A DNA stretch of 64,000 bases from an uncultured Flavobacteriaceae bacterium (GCA_947494325.1 CANLUS010000006.1:1-64000), one strand, 5' to 3'; shown: positions 6,025 through 15,927, counted from the stretch's first letter. The notes: generated by a model from the sequence alone, not told the origin. Numbers and translations: made by a program.

Positions 6025-8316
6025 ATGCAGCTCAAAACTATTTCTTTGTTCATACTATTTTATCTGGTGTTTATTGCGGTACAAGCGCAAGATGAAATAA
6101 GAGGAAAAGTAATTGACATTGAAAATAATGCGATCTTGTCGGATGTCCATATTTTAAATCATGCCGATAGTACGATAGTCATTTCTAATGAACGTGGTGA
6201 ATTTGTTATCGCTAAATTGGGGACATATACATTTTCCCGATTAGGATACCACCATAGAACGATACAGGTTCTAGATAGTAATTTTTTGATTGTTCAGTTA
6301 CGTTTAAAACCTACGGAGTTAAACGAAGTTGAAGTAAGTACAAATCGTTTAGGGCAGCGTCTTAAAAATACTGCGGCGACAATTGATATCGTATCCCAAA
6401 AAGATATAGAGTTTGCAAATCATATAAACATAGCGCCAATACTAAATAAAGTTCCAGGTATTTACATGCATACCGGAGCACTTAACACCAATAGAATAAC
6501 CATTAGAGGAATAGGCGCACGCAACTTATTTGGTACTGCAAAAATAAGAGCTTACTTTGAAGATATTCCATTAACAACAGGCAATGGAGAAACCACTATT
6601 GAAGATTTTGAATTGAAAACATTGGCACGAATAGAAATAATAAAGGGTGCCAATTCTAGTATCTACGGTGCTGGGCTAGGAGGAACCATTCATCTTTTAC
6701 CAAAAAAATCCTTTGTAAAATCCAATGAGATATCGAGTGAGTTTTCTTTTGGATCTTTTGGTTTTCAAAAGGGAATACTAGAGGCCGATATTGCCAACGC
6801 TAAACATAGCGCCAAAATTGTCTACAGTAATACGCATAACGATGGCTACAGAGATAATAATGAATATGATCGGCAAACCTTTACAGTAACGTCAAACCAT
6901 TTTTTGAATACCAAAAATGACCTGTCTTTTGTGGCGAGCTATGTCGATTTAAAAGCTTTTATTCCGAGTGCTATAAATCAAGATGACTTTAATACTAATC
7001 CTACATCCGCCGCATTTACTTGGGGAAGAGCGCGTGGTTTCGAAGATACTAAACGTGGAATTTTCGGAGTATCATGGAAACATCAATACAGCAAAAATGT
7101 AAGGCATCAAACGAGCATGTTTACATCATTTCGAAACGGATACGAACCTAGACCCTTTAATATTCTGTCGGAAAAAACCGTTGCTTTGGGCATTAGAAGT
7201 CGATTGATAGGAAACACAAGGTTCCTAAATCATAAGCTAGATTGGACATTCGGAGGAGAATTATTCCGTGATACGCATCGCTCTGAAACTTTTGAAAACT
7301 TATACCAAGATTTTCCTATAGGTACGGGTAGTGTGCAAGGATTAAGACTTTCTAACTTTAAAGAAAAACGTAGATATGTTAATTTGTTTTTTGAAACCAA
7401 CTATCATTTGTCAACGAAAACCTTACTCTCAGTAGGCTTGAACTTTAATAGAACGAACTATAACTTAGATGATGCATTTAATCCTGTTGGAAATATAGAT
7501 CAATCCGGAACTTATACTTTTGATGAAGTACTATCTCCTAAATTGGGTATTTCTCATGAATTAAATAGCAATGTTAGCTTTTATAGTTCGATAAGTCATG
7601 GCTTTTCACCTCCCAGTATCTCAGAAACCTTACTGCCAGACGGACAAATAAATACCGATATTCAACCCGAAACAGGTTGGAATTTTGAAGTGGGTACACG
7701 AGGTACATTGATCAAAAATCGATTGCAATTCGGTATTGCTGCTTTTCGATTAGATGTGCGAAATTTATTGGTAGCAAGACGAACCGCACAAGATCAGTTT
7801 ATTGGCGTAAATGCGGGTAAAACTCAACACGATGGCTTGGAGACATCATTTCGCTATAGATTGGTAAAAAATAAACCAGTTACCATAGACACCTATCTTT
7901 CGTATACCTTGAATAATTTTACGTTTAAAGATTTTGTTGATGAACAAGAAGATTTTTCGGGAAATGACCTTACAGGGGTGCCTTCAGATGTAGTAAACGC
8001 CGGGCTAGAACTCACCACCAAGATAGGATTGTATACGAATATTAATTTTCAATATGTTGGCCGCATTCCAATTACCGATAGTAATAGCATATATGCAGAT
8101 AGCTATTCTTTAACACATATGAAATTTGGTTATAAACAAACATTCAAGAGATTAACACTCGGGGCATTTCTCGGCGTTAATAATATATTTGATGAGAAAT
8201 ACGCATCTCAATTATTGATCAATGCCAGTAGTTTTGGTGGCAATGCCCCAAGGTATTTTTACCCAGGAAATCCGGTTAATTATTACACAGGAATCAACAT
8301 AAACTATTCATTTTAG
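6025..8316 (+). CDS. TonB-dependent outer-membrane receptor, possibly for PQQ
   Basis: 763 residues. Signal peptide at 1-21 (ends VQAQ), a carboxypeptidase-regulatory-like domain at about 24-100, a plug at about 115-230 (TIRGIGARN, IEIIKGANSSIYGAG) and a 22-strand-type barrel ending in an aromatic residue (INYSF). Transports a ligand across the outer membrane using TonB energy. It is followed after 35 bp by a PQQ-type sugar dehydrogenase and a cytochrome c. By analogy with the PQQ receptor PqqU/YncD, PQQ is a reasonable ligand; a siderophore or a sugar acid are alternatives. The family is certain, the ligand is inferred from context only. Confidence 0.9.
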   Translation: MQLKTISLFILFYLVFIAVQAQDEIRGKVIDIENNAILSDVHILNHADSTIVISNERGEFVIAKLGTYTFSRLGYHHRTIQVLDSNFLIVQLRLKPTELNEVEVSTNRLGQRLKNTAATIDIVSQKDIEFANHINIAPILNKVPGIYMHTGALNTNRITIRGIGARNLFGTAKIRAYFEDIPLTTGNGETTIEDFELKTLARIEIIKGANSSIYGAGLGGTIHLLPKKSFVKSNEISSEFSFGSFGFQKGILEADIANAKHSAKIVYSNTHNDGYRDNNEYDRQTFTVTSNHFLNTKNDLSFVASYVDLKAFIPSAINQDDFNTNPTSAAFTWGRARGFEDTKRGIFGVSWKHQYSKNVRHQTSMFTSFRNGYEPRPFNILSEKTVALGIRSRLIGNTRFLNHKLDWTFGGELFRDTHRSETFENLYQDFPIGTGSVQGLRLSNFKEKRRYVNLFFETNYHLSTKTLLSVGLNFNRTNYNLDDAFNPVGNIDQSGTYTFDEVLSPKLGISHELNSNVSFYSSISHGFSPPSISETLLPDGQINTDIQPETGWNFEVGTRGTLIKNRLQFGIAAFRLDVRNLLVARRTAQDQFIGVNAGKTQHDGLETSFRYRLVKNKPVTIDTYLSYTLNNFTFKDFVDEQEDFSGNDLTGVPSDVVNAGLELTTKIGLYTNINFQYVGRIPITDSNSIYADSYSLTHMKFGYKQTFKRLTLGAFLGVNNIFDEKYASQLLINASSFGGNAPRYFYPGNPVNYYTGININYSF

Positions 8317-8351
8317 ATAAAATATATATCTTTAGATAAAAATCATCACTC

Positions 8352-9473
8352 ATGAAACATTTTACCGCAATTTGTATAACCATTATGATCACATTTTCGG
8401 CTTGTGCACAACAAGCAGAGACAACCATAAAAGCAGAAGCTCCACTTAAGAAATATCAATCTGAGGTCGTAGTTTCTGAACTATCAATTCCTTGGGGTTT
8501 TACTTTTTTACCAGACAATTCCATGCTGATTACCGAAAAATCTGGAGAGTTAATTCACTTTAAAGACGGCAAGAAAACCGTTATCGAAGGTTTACCAGAG
8601 ATCTATGTGCGAGGTCAAGGTGGTTTATTAGATATAGAGGCACACCCTAATTATGAAAAGAATGGGTGGCTTTATTTTTCTTACGCTTCCGCGGAAGGAG
8701 AGGGTCAAGGAGGTAATACTGCGATTATGAGGGCGAAGTTAGATGGTTCCAAATTAAAAGAGAATCAGTTGCTTTATAAAGCTGGGCCAAATACAAGACG
8801 AGGTCAACATTTTGGCTCTCGAATTACATTTGATGACGAAGGATATGTATTTTTCTCTATTGGAGATAGAGGAAGTAGAGATGTGAACCCTCAAGATATC
8901 ACAAAAGATGGTGGAAAAATATATAGAATTCACGATGATGGGAGAATTCCAAAAGACAATCCGTTTGTAAACGAAACTGAAGCTAAAAAGGCAGTATATT
9001 CTTATGGACACAGAAATCCTCAGGGAATGACCAAAGATCCAGAAACCGGTGCTATTTGGACAAATGAACACGGGCCACGAGGCGGTGATGAAATTAATAT
9101 CATTAAACCAGGTAAAAACTACGGATGGCCAATAATTAGTTATGGCATCAATTATAGCGGTACAACATTTACTGAGATTACAGCAAAAGAAGGGATGGAG
9201 CAACCACTGTTTTATTGGGTACCTTCTATTGCCCCGAGCGGAATGGCCATTGTGGATTCTAAGCAATACCCAAACTGGAAAGGTAATGTATTAGTTGGAT
9301 CACTGAAATTTCAATATTTAGAGCGCCTAGAATTGAAAAAAGGAAAAGTTGTAAAACGTGAAAAACTTCTAGAAGGCATGGGACGTGTGCGTAGTGTAAA
9401 GCAAGGGCCAGATGGTTTGATCTATGTAGGTATCGAAGGTGTAGGTATCGTTAAAATAATTCCAACAAAGTAA
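8352..9473 (+). CDS. PQQ-dependent aldose sugar dehydrogenase, lipoprotein
   Basis: 373 residues. Lipoprotein signal with lipobox FSAC (C18). The six-bladed propeller of the soluble glucose dehydrogenase/sorbosone dehydrogenase family (Asd/YliI type) shows GQGGLLDIEAHP (88-99), GQHFGSRI (151-158) and GDRGSRD (171-177), with the histidines expected at the active site. It oxidises aldoses at C1 using PQQ. Sits between a TonB receptor and a cytochrome c (2-bp gap), which could carry the electrons. No PQQ biosynthesis gene is in the window, so the cofactor may be imported. Confidence 0.9.
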   Translation: MKHFTAICITIMITFSACAQQAETTIKAEAPLKKYQSEVVVSELSIPWGFTFLPDNSMLITEKSGELIHFKDGKKTVIEGLPEIYVRGQGGLLDIEAHPNYEKNGWLYFSYASAEGEGQGGNTAIMRAKLDGSKLKENQLLYKAGPNTRRGQHFGSRITFDDEGYVFFSIGDRGSRDVNPQDITKDGGKIYRIHDDGRIPKDNPFVNETEAKKAVYSYGHRNPQGMTKDPETGAIWTNEHGPRGGDEINIIKPGKNYGWPIISYGINYSGTTFTEITAKEGMEQPLFYWVPSIAPSGMAIVDSKQYPNWKGNVLVGSLKFQYLERLELKKGKVVKREKLLEGMGRVRSVKQGPDGLIYVGIEGVGIVKIIPTK

Positions 9474-9475
9474 AT

Positions 9476-9889
9476 ATGAAAACCTATTTGTTTTGTCTAT
9501 TTTTTGTTGGCGGTTCGTTGCTCGTTTCTGCTCAAAAAGAAGCTTCCAAAAATGCCGTTTTCACAAAAAGTATTGAAGAAGGTCAATTCATCTATGAAGA
9601 TTTTTGCATGAATTGCCATTTACCGAATGGTAAAGGGGTTGAGAAAACTTTTCCGCCATTAGCGAAATCCGATTATTTAATGACCAAAAGAGAATTGAGT
9701 ATCAAGGCCATCAAATTCGGACAAAAAGGAGAGATCGTTGTAAACGGTATTACATATAACAATGTCATGGCCCCTTTAGGTTTGACAGATCAAGAAATAG
9801 CCGATGTCATGAATTATATCACAACATCTTGGGGAAATAAAAATAAAAAAATGATCACCAAGGCAGAGGTTTCGGCAATTGAACAATAA
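9476..9889 (+). CDS. Periplasmic c-type cytochrome, electron acceptor of the sugar dehydrogenase
   Basis: 137 residues. Signal peptide (1-20, ending VSAQ), one haem-binding motif CMNCH (44-48) and the likely axial methionine at M98 (NNVMAPLG). Single-domain class I cytochrome c. It starts 2 bp after the PQQ dehydrogenase stop, so the two are almost certainly co-transcribed; the physiological role is inferred to be passing electrons from the dehydrogenase to the respiratory chain. Confidence 0.9.
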   Translation: MKTYLFCLFFVGGSLLVSAQKEASKNAVFTKSIEEGQFIYEDFCMNCHLPNGKGVEKTFPPLAKSDYLMTKRELSIKAIKFGQKGEIVVNGITYNNVMAPLGLTDQEIADVMNYITTSWGNKNKKMITKAEVSAIEQ

Positions 9890-9900
9890 ACATTCTATAA

Positions 9901-9925
9901 AATTAGTTAACTTTGTTAACTAATT
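9901..9925. promoter_or_regulatory. Inverted repeat before udk, overlapping a -7-like element
   Basis: Perfect 11-bp arms AATTAGTTAAC / GTTAACTAATT around TTT. The plus strand contains TAACTTTG, which fits the Bacteroidetes -7 consensus, 26 bp before the udk ATG, but no well-spaced -33 TTTG. No T-run follows, so a promoter/operator is more likely than a terminator. Confidence 0.4.
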
Positions 9926-9947
9926 AAAACTAAACAGTTAATTATAC

Positions 9948-10553
9948 ATGCTCATAATAGGAATAGCAGGAGGAACAGGAAGTGGTAAAACAACGGTAGT
10001 GAATCAAATTATTAATGAACTTCCAAATCAAGATGTAACGGTCATCTCGCAAGATTCTTATTACAAAGCAACCGACGATCTAGCTTATGATGAGCGAACA
10101 AAGATAAATTTTGATCATCCAAGAGCGATAGATTTTAAATTATTAGTCGAACATTTGATTGAATTGCGAGCGGGTAATGCCATAGAACAACCGGTTTATT
10201 CGTTTGCCGCTCACAATAGAACAAAAGATACTGTTAAAACCCATCCTAGTAAGGTCATTATTGTTGAGGGTATTTTAATATTCTCGAAGAGAAAAGTGAG
10301 AGAGTTGTTAGATATTAAAGTTTTTGTACATGCCGATTCCGATGAAAGATTGATACGCAGATTGAAAAGAGACATTCAAGAGCGGGCGAGAGATATGGAT
10401 GAGGTTTTATTAAGATACCAAGAAACTTTAAAGCCCATGCATCAGCAATTTATCGAACCAATGAAAGAATATGCCGATATTATTATACCAAACAACAAGT
10501 ATAATACTGTTGCCGTAGACATTGTACGTACCATTATTAATGAAAAGTTGTAA
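9948..10553 (+). CDS. udk: Uridine kinase
   Basis: 201 residues, normal length for Udk. Walker A GGTGSGKT (8-15), followed by SQDSYYK and NFDHPRAID, the typical uridine/cytidine-binding segments. Phosphorylates uridine and cytidine to UMP and CMP in pyrimidine salvage. Followed 8 bp later by a divIC-like gene, then by the methylmalonyl-CoA mutase genes; udk next to divIC is a usual flavobacterial arrangement. Confidence 0.95.
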   Translation: MLIIGIAGGTGSGKTTVVNQIINELPNQDVTVISQDSYYKATDDLAYDERTKINFDHPRAIDFKLLVEHLIELRAGNAIEQPVYSFAAHNRTKDTVKTHPSKVIIVEGILIFSKRKVRELLDIKVFVHADSDERLIRRLKRDIQERARDMDEVLLRYQETLKPMHQQFIEPMKEYADIIIPNNKYNTVAVDIVRTIINEKL

Positions 10554-10561
10554 GCAGTTAG

Positions 10562-10882
10562 ATGACGTTTAAAGAGTTTAGAAAGAAGCCCATTGTTCAA
10601 TTTTTGAGCAATAGATATGTACTAATTATAGTGCTGTTCTTGGTTTGGATGTTATTTTTTGATGAGAATTCTTTCTTGAACCATCATGAACTGAACAAAG
10701 AGATTGATAAGCTAGAAAAGTCAACTGATTACTATGAGAAAAATATAAAGAAAGATAAAAAGGATATTCAAATATTAAACAACCCTGACTCTTTAGAACG
10801 CTTTGCTCGTGAGGAGTATAGAATGAAGAAAAAGAACGAGGATATTTATATTATCGAATTTGATACATTGAAAAAAAACTAG
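10562..10882 (+). CDS. Septum formation initiator family protein (FtsB/DivIC)
   Basis: 106 residues. Short cytoplasmic lead, one membrane helix (about 19-35, YVLIIVLFLVWMLFF), then a coiled coil (HHELNKEIDKLEKSTDYYEK) and the conserved C-terminal LERFAREEYRMKK. This is the architecture of FtsB/DivIC, a division scaffold that links FtsL and FtsQ. It is followed by 1 bp, then mutA-like. Confidence 0.9.
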   Translation: MTFKEFRKKPIVQFLSNRYVLIIVLFLVWMLFFDENSFLNHHELNKEIDKLEKSTDYYEKNIKKDKKDIQILNNPDSLERFAREEYRMKKKNEDIYIIEFDTLKKN

Positions 10883-10883
10883 A

Positions 10884-12260
10884 ATGCGTACATTTTTATT
10901 TGACGAGTTTTCTGAAGTTTCAGCTAAACAGTGGAAGCAAAAAATTCAATTCGACCTTAAGGGAGCAGATTATAACGAAACATTAGTTTGGGAATCAAAT
11001 GAAGGCATCAAAGTTTCACCATTATATCACCAAGATAATTTTGAGGCATTAGAGATACCTGTTATAAAAAAACAATATGCCATTTGTCAATCAATTTTTG
11101 TTTCAGACGAACAAACGGCTAATTTTTTAGCGAAAGATGCTTTAAAAAGAGGAGCGACAACTATTCAATTCGAAGCAAACGAACCTTTTGATGTTTTAGA
11201 GCTATTTAAAGAACTTGTGATCCCTGCTGAGACAGGCGTTCATTTTAAATTACAATTCTTGTCAGAAAGCTTTTTAGCTGATTTAATTGCCCAAACCAAG
11301 GGGCACAAAGTATTTCTAAACATTGACCTCGTTGGAAATTTAGCAAAAAGTGGCAATTGGTTTTATGATTTAAAACAAGATCATAGTATTCTAGAGAATA
11401 CATTAAAAAATGCACCTGAGCTGCTCAGTACCTTATCTGTCGATGCTTCTTTGTATCAAAATGCAGGGGCGAATAACATTCAACAAATAGCGTATGCCTT
11501 GGCGCATGCAAATGAATATTTAAATCATTTTAAAGAGCAAGATGCCCTATCAACAGCTATCGAAAAAATACAGTTTCAATTTTCGGTGGGCAGTAACTAC
11601 TTTTTTGAAATTGCGAAAATAAGAGCTTTTAGATATCTATGGAAGTTATTATGTGACGATTATAACATAAAAGATGCTGCAACCGTATTTGTTACTCCTA
11701 GTCTACGAAATAAAACGCTGTATGATTATAATGTAAATATGCTACGAACAACGACAGAATGTATGAGTGCCATTTTGGGAGGAGCTACCACTATATCAAA
11801 TGCGTCATATGATGTAGTTTTTCATAAAAAGAATGAATTCGGAGAGCGTATCGCGAGAAATCAATTATTGGTTTTACAAGATGAAAGTTATTTTCAAGAA
11901 GCAGCACAATTTGCGAATGGTTCATATTATATTGAGGCTTTAACAAAGCAATTTGCAGAAAAAGCACTGAACTTATTTAAAGATATAGAACGATCTGGTG
12001 GCTTCATAAAGCAATTATTCGAAGGAACCATTCAACGAAAAATAACAGAAAGTGCAACAAAAGAACAGGCACAATTCGACGATGGATCACTCGTATTATT
12101 AGGAACGAATAAACATCCTAATCAAGATGATAAGATGAAGGCGACTATAGAGTTGTATCCTTTTGTAAAAACAAACCCTAGAAAAACCTTGATCAAACCA
12201 ATAATTGCGAGGCGTTTAGCTGAAAAGTTAGAGCAAGAACGATTAGCAGAAGAAGCGTAA
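10884..12260 (+). CDS. mutA: Methylmalonyl-CoA mutase small (beta) subunit
   Basis: 458 residues. Resembles the TIM-barrel part of methylmalonyl-CoA mutase but with the catalytic and cobalamin-binding parts degenerate or lacking; no DxHxxG motif is present. It pairs with the catalytic large subunit 1.2 kb downstream to interconvert succinyl-CoA and (R)-methylmalonyl-CoA in propionate metabolism. Shorter than the Propionibacterium subunit (about 640 aa), apparently missing most of the B12-like C-terminal domain, as is common in Bacteroidota. Confidence 0.88.
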   Translation: MRTFLFDEFSEVSAKQWKQKIQFDLKGADYNETLVWESNEGIKVSPLYHQDNFEALEIPVIKKQYAICQSIFVSDEQTANFLAKDALKRGATTIQFEANEPFDVLELFKELVIPAETGVHFKLQFLSESFLADLIAQTKGHKVFLNIDLVGNLAKSGNWFYDLKQDHSILENTLKNAPELLSTLSVDASLYQNAGANNIQQIAYALAHANEYLNHFKEQDALSTAIEKIQFQFSVGSNYFFEIAKIRAFRYLWKLLCDDYNIKDAATVFVTPSLRNKTLYDYNVNMLRTTTECMSAILGGATTISNASYDVVFHKKNEFGERIARNQLLVLQDESYFQEAAQFANGSYYIEALTKQFAEKALNLFKDIERSGGFIKQLFEGTIQRKITESATKEQAQFDDGSLVLLGTNKHPNQDDKMKATIELYPFVKTNPRKTLIKPIIARRLAEKLEQERLAEEA

Positions 12261-12262
12261 TT

Positions 12263-12811
12263 ATGGAATCTTATAATACAATAGTTAGGTATTTTTTTCC
12301 CCTTATCTTTTTTATGCAATATTTTGGTTGCGATTCATATACTAAGATGGTGAGTCGGCCAGCACCAATAGACGCTATAGAAGTTCAAAAATCCGACTGT
12401 ACGGAGCTAAAAAAATATACATATAACGGGTTTTATGCGCCATCCGAAGAAGGAAAACTATTTAAAAAGAAAGGTACATATACCTTAGATAGTTTACGCG
12501 TTGCAAAACAGCCTGTAATTAGTATGAATGAGGTAAAATCAATTCGTAAGACCTATGATGCCATGGGCAATCCGAGTATGCAAGTGACCTTCACTGAAGT
12601 TGGAAAGCAATTGTTCAAAGAACATACGGCAAATAATATCCGAAAGAAAGTAGCCATTATTGTAAAGAACAAGTTGATTATGGCTCCGATAATAAATGCT
12701 GAGATTCCGGGAGGGATGGTTGAAATTTCAGGGAATTTTACCCAAGAAGAAGTAAACGAGATGTATGTATATCTCCAAAGAACCTTGTCATGTGTCAGCG
12801 TAAAAAAGTGA
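12263..12811 (+). CDS. Small exported protein with a SecD P1-head-like domain
   Basis: 182 residues, starting 2 bp after mutA. An N-terminal hydrophobic stretch (about 9-22) ends in FGC, a poor lipobox, so it is an exported protein or lipoprotein. Residues about 85-172 (VTFTEVGKQLFKEHTANNI, then IIVKNKLIMAP and EIPGGMVEISGNFT) closely resemble the first periplasmic head domain of SecD (SecDF P1 head). No transmembrane SecD part is present. Function unknown; it lies between the two subunits of methylmalonyl-CoA mutase and another small lipoprotein. Confidence 0.75.
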   Translation: MESYNTIVRYFFPLIFFMQYFGCDSYTKMVSRPAPIDAIEVQKSDCTELKKYTYNGFYAPSEEGKLFKKKGTYTLDSLRVAKQPVISMNEVKSIRKTYDAMGNPSMQVTFTEVGKQLFKEHTANNIRKKVAIIVKNKLIMAPIINAEIPGGMVEISGNFTQEEVNEMYVYLQRTLSCVSVKK

Positions 12812-12851
12812 CGTACAGTTGAGGGGTACAATAAGAAGTATAGTAAAAATT

Positions 12852-13499
12852 ATGAATAAACCGTTTCACATCGTACTTATGTTAGTGCTTTTGGTTTCTT
12901 GTAAAAAAGACACCTCGAAGCAAGCGACCTATGAGAAGTACTTGATACAACCCGAAGATGTTGGTGAGTTTCATAAATTAGAAAACGACAATATCAAAAT
13001 TTTTCTACCAGAAGGGTTCCAATTAGTATCTGATGAAGAGATTATTTCCTTTCAAAAGGAGATAAAAGATGAGAAGCTAAGGTATTATTACGAACAAACT
13101 TTTGTGCAGCGTAAGGCAATGAAAGGCAATTTCTATAATTTTTATGGAAATAATTATGCCACTGAAGTAAGTGTGCAAACCTTACCATATATGCCTTTTA
13201 GCAAACAAAATGCTAAGGAGTTGTTGTTTTATCTGAGAAAGGGTAACGAGCGTTTTCAGGAAGTGACTGGAATCTATCATAATAAAATAACATCAACATA
13301 TTCTGGAGATGCATCACTCCAAATTTTTAAGGCAAAATATCGATTGAGTTATTTTGAGCAAGAAGATGAAGAAAAAGAAGATTATGAAATGTTTAGAACA
13401 GTGTATTTAATTACCTCAAATAAGAAAACATTTTCAGTAACTATTTTATCTCCTTTCGAGGATGATTTTGATCCATATATTCGTAAGATTAAGTTGTAA
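12852..13499 (+). CDS. Hypothetical lipoprotein between the mutase subunits
   Basis: 215 residues from the ATG at 12852, chosen because it gives a clean lipoprotein signal, [17 protein letters not shown] (lipobox LVSC); an upstream ATG at 12819 would add 11 residues in front. The mature part is charged and aromatic with alternating beta and helix, and matches no family I recognise. Its stop overlaps the start of the large mutase subunit (TAATG), so it is translationally coupled to it. Confidence 0.8.
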   Translation: MNKPFHIVLMLVLLVSCKKDTSKQATYEKYLIQPEDVGEFHKLENDNIKIFLPEGFQLVSDEEIISFQKEIKDEKLRYYYEQTFVQRKAMKGNFYNFYGNNYATEVSVQTLPYMPFSKQNAKELLFYLRKGNERFQEVTGIYHNKITSTYSGDASLQIFKAKYRLSYFEQEDEEKEDYEMFRTVYLITSNKKTFSVTILSPFEDDFDPYIRKIKL

Positions 13500-15565
13500 T
13501 GAGTAGAAAAGATATCCAACATATTCGGTTAAAAACCAAAGACGAAAAATCGGATGTAAAGAGACAAGAGCACGAGAATTTCGTGGCCGGAATTGCGCCT
13601 AATTTAAGAGGCCCTTATTCAACCATGTACGTACGTCGTCCTTGGACGATACGTCAGTATGCAGGCTTTTCAACTGCCGAAGAAAGTAATGCTTTTTATA
13701 GGAGAAATCTGGCAGCAGGGCAAAAGGGATTGTCTGTGGCTTTTGATTTAGCAACGCATCGTGGCTATGACTCTGATCATGAACGTGTGCAAGGTGATGT
13801 CGGAAAAGCAGGAGTTGCGATTGATTCGGTCGAGGACATGAAAATATTGTTCGATCAAATTCCATTAGATCAGATGTCAGTTTCGATGACTATGAATGGA
13901 GCTGTATTACCCATTTTAGCCTTCTATATCGTAGCGGCCGAAGAACAAGGTGTAGCGCTAGAAAAACTTTCAGGAACCATTCAAAACGATATTCTAAAAG
14001 AGTTTATGGTGCGTAATACCTATATTTATCCACCAACGCCGTCGATGAAAATTATCGCTGATATTTTTAAATATACCAGCAATAACATGCCGAAGTTCAA
14101 TTCGATCTCAATTTCTGGATATCATATGCAAGAAGCGGGTGCTACGCCTGAGATAGAATTGGCCTATACCTTAGCTGACGGATTAGAATATATTCGCACT
14201 GGTATTGCCGCTGGAATGGATATTGACAGCTTTGCGCCGAGATTATCTTTCTTTTGGGCCATTGGGATGCATCATTTTCAAGAAATCGCCAAATTACGAG
14301 CTGGGCGTATCTTATGGGCGAAAATGGTAAAACAATTCAATCCGAAAAACGAAAAATCTTTGGCCTTACGAACACATTGCCAAACAAGTGGATGGAGTTT
14401 AACAGCACAAGACCCTTTTAACAATGTAGCACGAACGGCGATCGAGGCAATGGCCGCAGCATTTGGAGGCACACAAAGTTTACATACCAATGCTTTAGAT
14501 GAAGCTATTGCACTGCCCACTGATTTTTCTGCTAGAATTGCCCGAAATACACAAATTTATATCCAGCAAGAAACAAATATTACTAAAACGGTAGATCCTT
14601 GGGGAGGGTCATACTACGTAGAGCAATTGACAGATGCCATTGCTCAGAAGGCGTGGACCTTAATTCAGGAAGTTGAAGAACTAGGAGGTATGACGAAGGC
14701 AATTGAACAAGGTATACCTAAAATGCGGATTGAAGAAGCTGCGGCTATTAAACAGGCACGTATTGATAGTGGTCAAGATATAATCGTTGGCGTTAATAAA
14801 TTTCAGTTAAAAGAAGAAGATCCACTACATATATTAGAGGTAGACAATAATGTAGTGCGCGAAGCACAAATAACCCGTTTAGAGCAGTTAAAAGCGAGTA
14901 GAGATGACGCAAAAGTCGCAGAATGTCTATCTAAATTGACAGAATGTGCGAAGTCAGATGAAGGAAATTTATTAGATTTGGCAGTAAAAGCAGCAAGAAA
15001 TAGAGCGACTTTAGGTGAAATATCCAGTGCTTTAGAGTCTGTTTTTAGTCGTTATAAAGCGACAATAAATGCAATTTCAGGTGTGTATAGTAGAGAGATA
15101 AAAGAAGATAAATCGTTTAAGCATGCAGTTGAGTTGGCTGATAAATTTGCGAAGCTCGAAGGTAGACGTCCGCGTATTATGGTGGCCAAAATGGGACAAG
15201 ATGGTCATGACCGTGGAGCCAAAGTTGTCGCAACCAGTTTTGCAGATTTAGGCTTTGATGTTGATATTGGTCCTTTATTTCAAACTCCAGAAGAGGCTGC
15301 TAAACAGGCAGTTGAGAACGATGTCCATATTTTGGGAGTGTCTTCATTAGCGGCCGGACATAAGACGTTGGTACCTCAAGTATTAAAAGAATTGCAAAAA
15401 TATGGACGTGAGGATATTATGGTGATAGCAGGGGGAGTCATTCCACCGCAAGATTATCAATATCTATTTGATGCAGGAGTCGTTGGCGTTTTTGGTCCTG
15501 GAACAAAAATTGCAAAAGCCGCGATTGAAATCTTAGATATTCTGATAGATAGCATTGCAGAGTAA
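13499..15565 (+). CDS. scpA: Methylmalonyl-CoA mutase large (alpha) subunit
   Basis: 688 residues, normal length for the catalytic subunit. The TIM barrel (about 40-520) carries typical segments ([25 protein letters not shown]), and the C-terminal B12-binding domain (about 555-685) has [11 protein letters not shown], whose histidine is the lower cobalt ligand. Cobalamin-dependent interconversion of succinyl-CoA and methylmalonyl-CoA. Starts on the TAATG overlap with the preceding lipoprotein gene; no cobalamin riboswitch was recognised upstream of the operon. Confidence 0.97.
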   Translation: MSRKDIQHIRLKTKDEKSDVKRQEHENFVAGIAPNLRGPYSTMYVRRPWTIRQYAGFSTAEESNAFYRRNLAAGQKGLSVAFDLATHRGYDSDHERVQGDVGKAGVAIDSVEDMKILFDQIPLDQMSVSMTMNGAVLPILAFYIVAAEEQGVALEKLSGTIQNDILKEFMVRNTYIYPPTPSMKIIADIFKYTSNNMPKFNSISISGYHMQEAGATPEIELAYTLADGLEYIRTGIAAGMDIDSFAPRLSFFWAIGMHHFQEIAKLRAGRILWAKMVKQFNPKNEKSLALRTHCQTSGWSLTAQDPFNNVARTAIEAMAAAFGGTQSLHTNALDEAIALPTDFSARIARNTQIYIQQETNITKTVDPWGGSYYVEQLTDAIAQKAWTLIQEVEELGGMTKAIEQGIPKMRIEEAAAIKQARIDSGQDIIVGVNKFQLKEEDPLHILEVDNNVVREAQITRLEQLKASRDDAKVAECLSKLTECAKSDEGNLLDLAVKAARNRATLGEISSALESVFSRYKATINAISGVYSREIKEDKSFKHAVELADKFAKLEGRRPRIMVAKMGQDGHDRGAKVVATSFADLGFDVDIGPLFQTPEEAAKQAVENDVHILGVSSLAAGHKTLVPQVLKELQKYGREDIMVIAGGVIPPQDYQYLFDAGVVGVFGPGTKIAKAAIEILDILIDSIAE

Positions 15566-15626
15566 TTGCACTTGATTTGTGCTTGAAAGATTGTTAATAA
15601 CTGTTATATTTATTGAATAACTATTA

Positions 15627-15658
15627 TTTGTAATTAAGCTACATAAAGTTTATATTTG
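15627..15658 (+). promoter_or_regulatory. Bacteroidetes-type promoter of the small zinc protein gene
   Basis: TTTG (15627-15630), 20-nt spacer, TATATTTG (15651-15658): a full match to the Bacteroidetes consensus (TTTG, 17-23 nt, TAnnTTTG), 38 bp before the ATG at 15697. Because the longer ORF reading would start inside the promoter, it also supports the shorter start. Confidence 0.7.
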
Positions 15659-15696
15659 TGTGTAATCAGTTAAATAAAAAACAAAAATCACAAATT

Positions 15697-15840
15697 ATGG
15701 AAGGATATTGCGTAAAATGTAAATCAAAAAGAGAAATTAAAGATGCTAACGAAGTGACGATGAAGAATGGTAGAAAAGCGATGAAAGGAAAATGCCCAGA
15801 ATGTGGAACAGGAATGTTTCGTATTTTAGGAAAAGCCTAA
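15697..15840 (+). CDS. DUF5679-type small zinc-ribbon protein
   Basis: 47 residues from the ATG at 15697 (MEGYCVKCKSKREI). Two CxxC pairs (YCVKCK and GKCPECG) form a zinc ribbon separated by a basic hairpin. Small proteins of this DUF5679 kind occur widely; the function is unknown. An ATG at 15658 would add 13 residues but starts inside the promoter, so it is rejected. It has its own promoter and terminator, so it is monocistronic. Confidence 0.88.
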   Translation: MEGYCVKCKSKREIKDANEVTMKNGRKAMKGKCPECGTGMFRILGKA

Positions 15841-15868
15841 GGGTACGATCTTAATAGATATACAAAGT

Positions 15869-15902
15869 AAAAGCTACTATCCACGATAGTAGCTTTTTTT
15901 TG
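15869..15902 (+). terminator. Intrinsic terminator after the small zinc protein
   Basis: Perfect 11-bp stem AAGCTACTATC (15871-15881) / GATAGTAGCTT (15885-15895) with loop CAC, followed by a run of T. Confidence 0.92.
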
Positions 15903-15927
15903 TGACCCATTTTTAAAATAGTTGAGC

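Noticed and set aside
8754-9266. 170-codon frame antisense to the PQQ dehydrogenase gene
   Set aside because: The plus-strand gene has a complete motif set; the antisense frame shows no domain or sensible start.
10884-15565. Cobalamin riboswitch in front of the methylmalonyl-CoA mutase genes
   Set aside because: The genes follow udk and the divIC-like gene with gaps of only a few bases; there is no room for a riboswitch and no B12-box was recognised.
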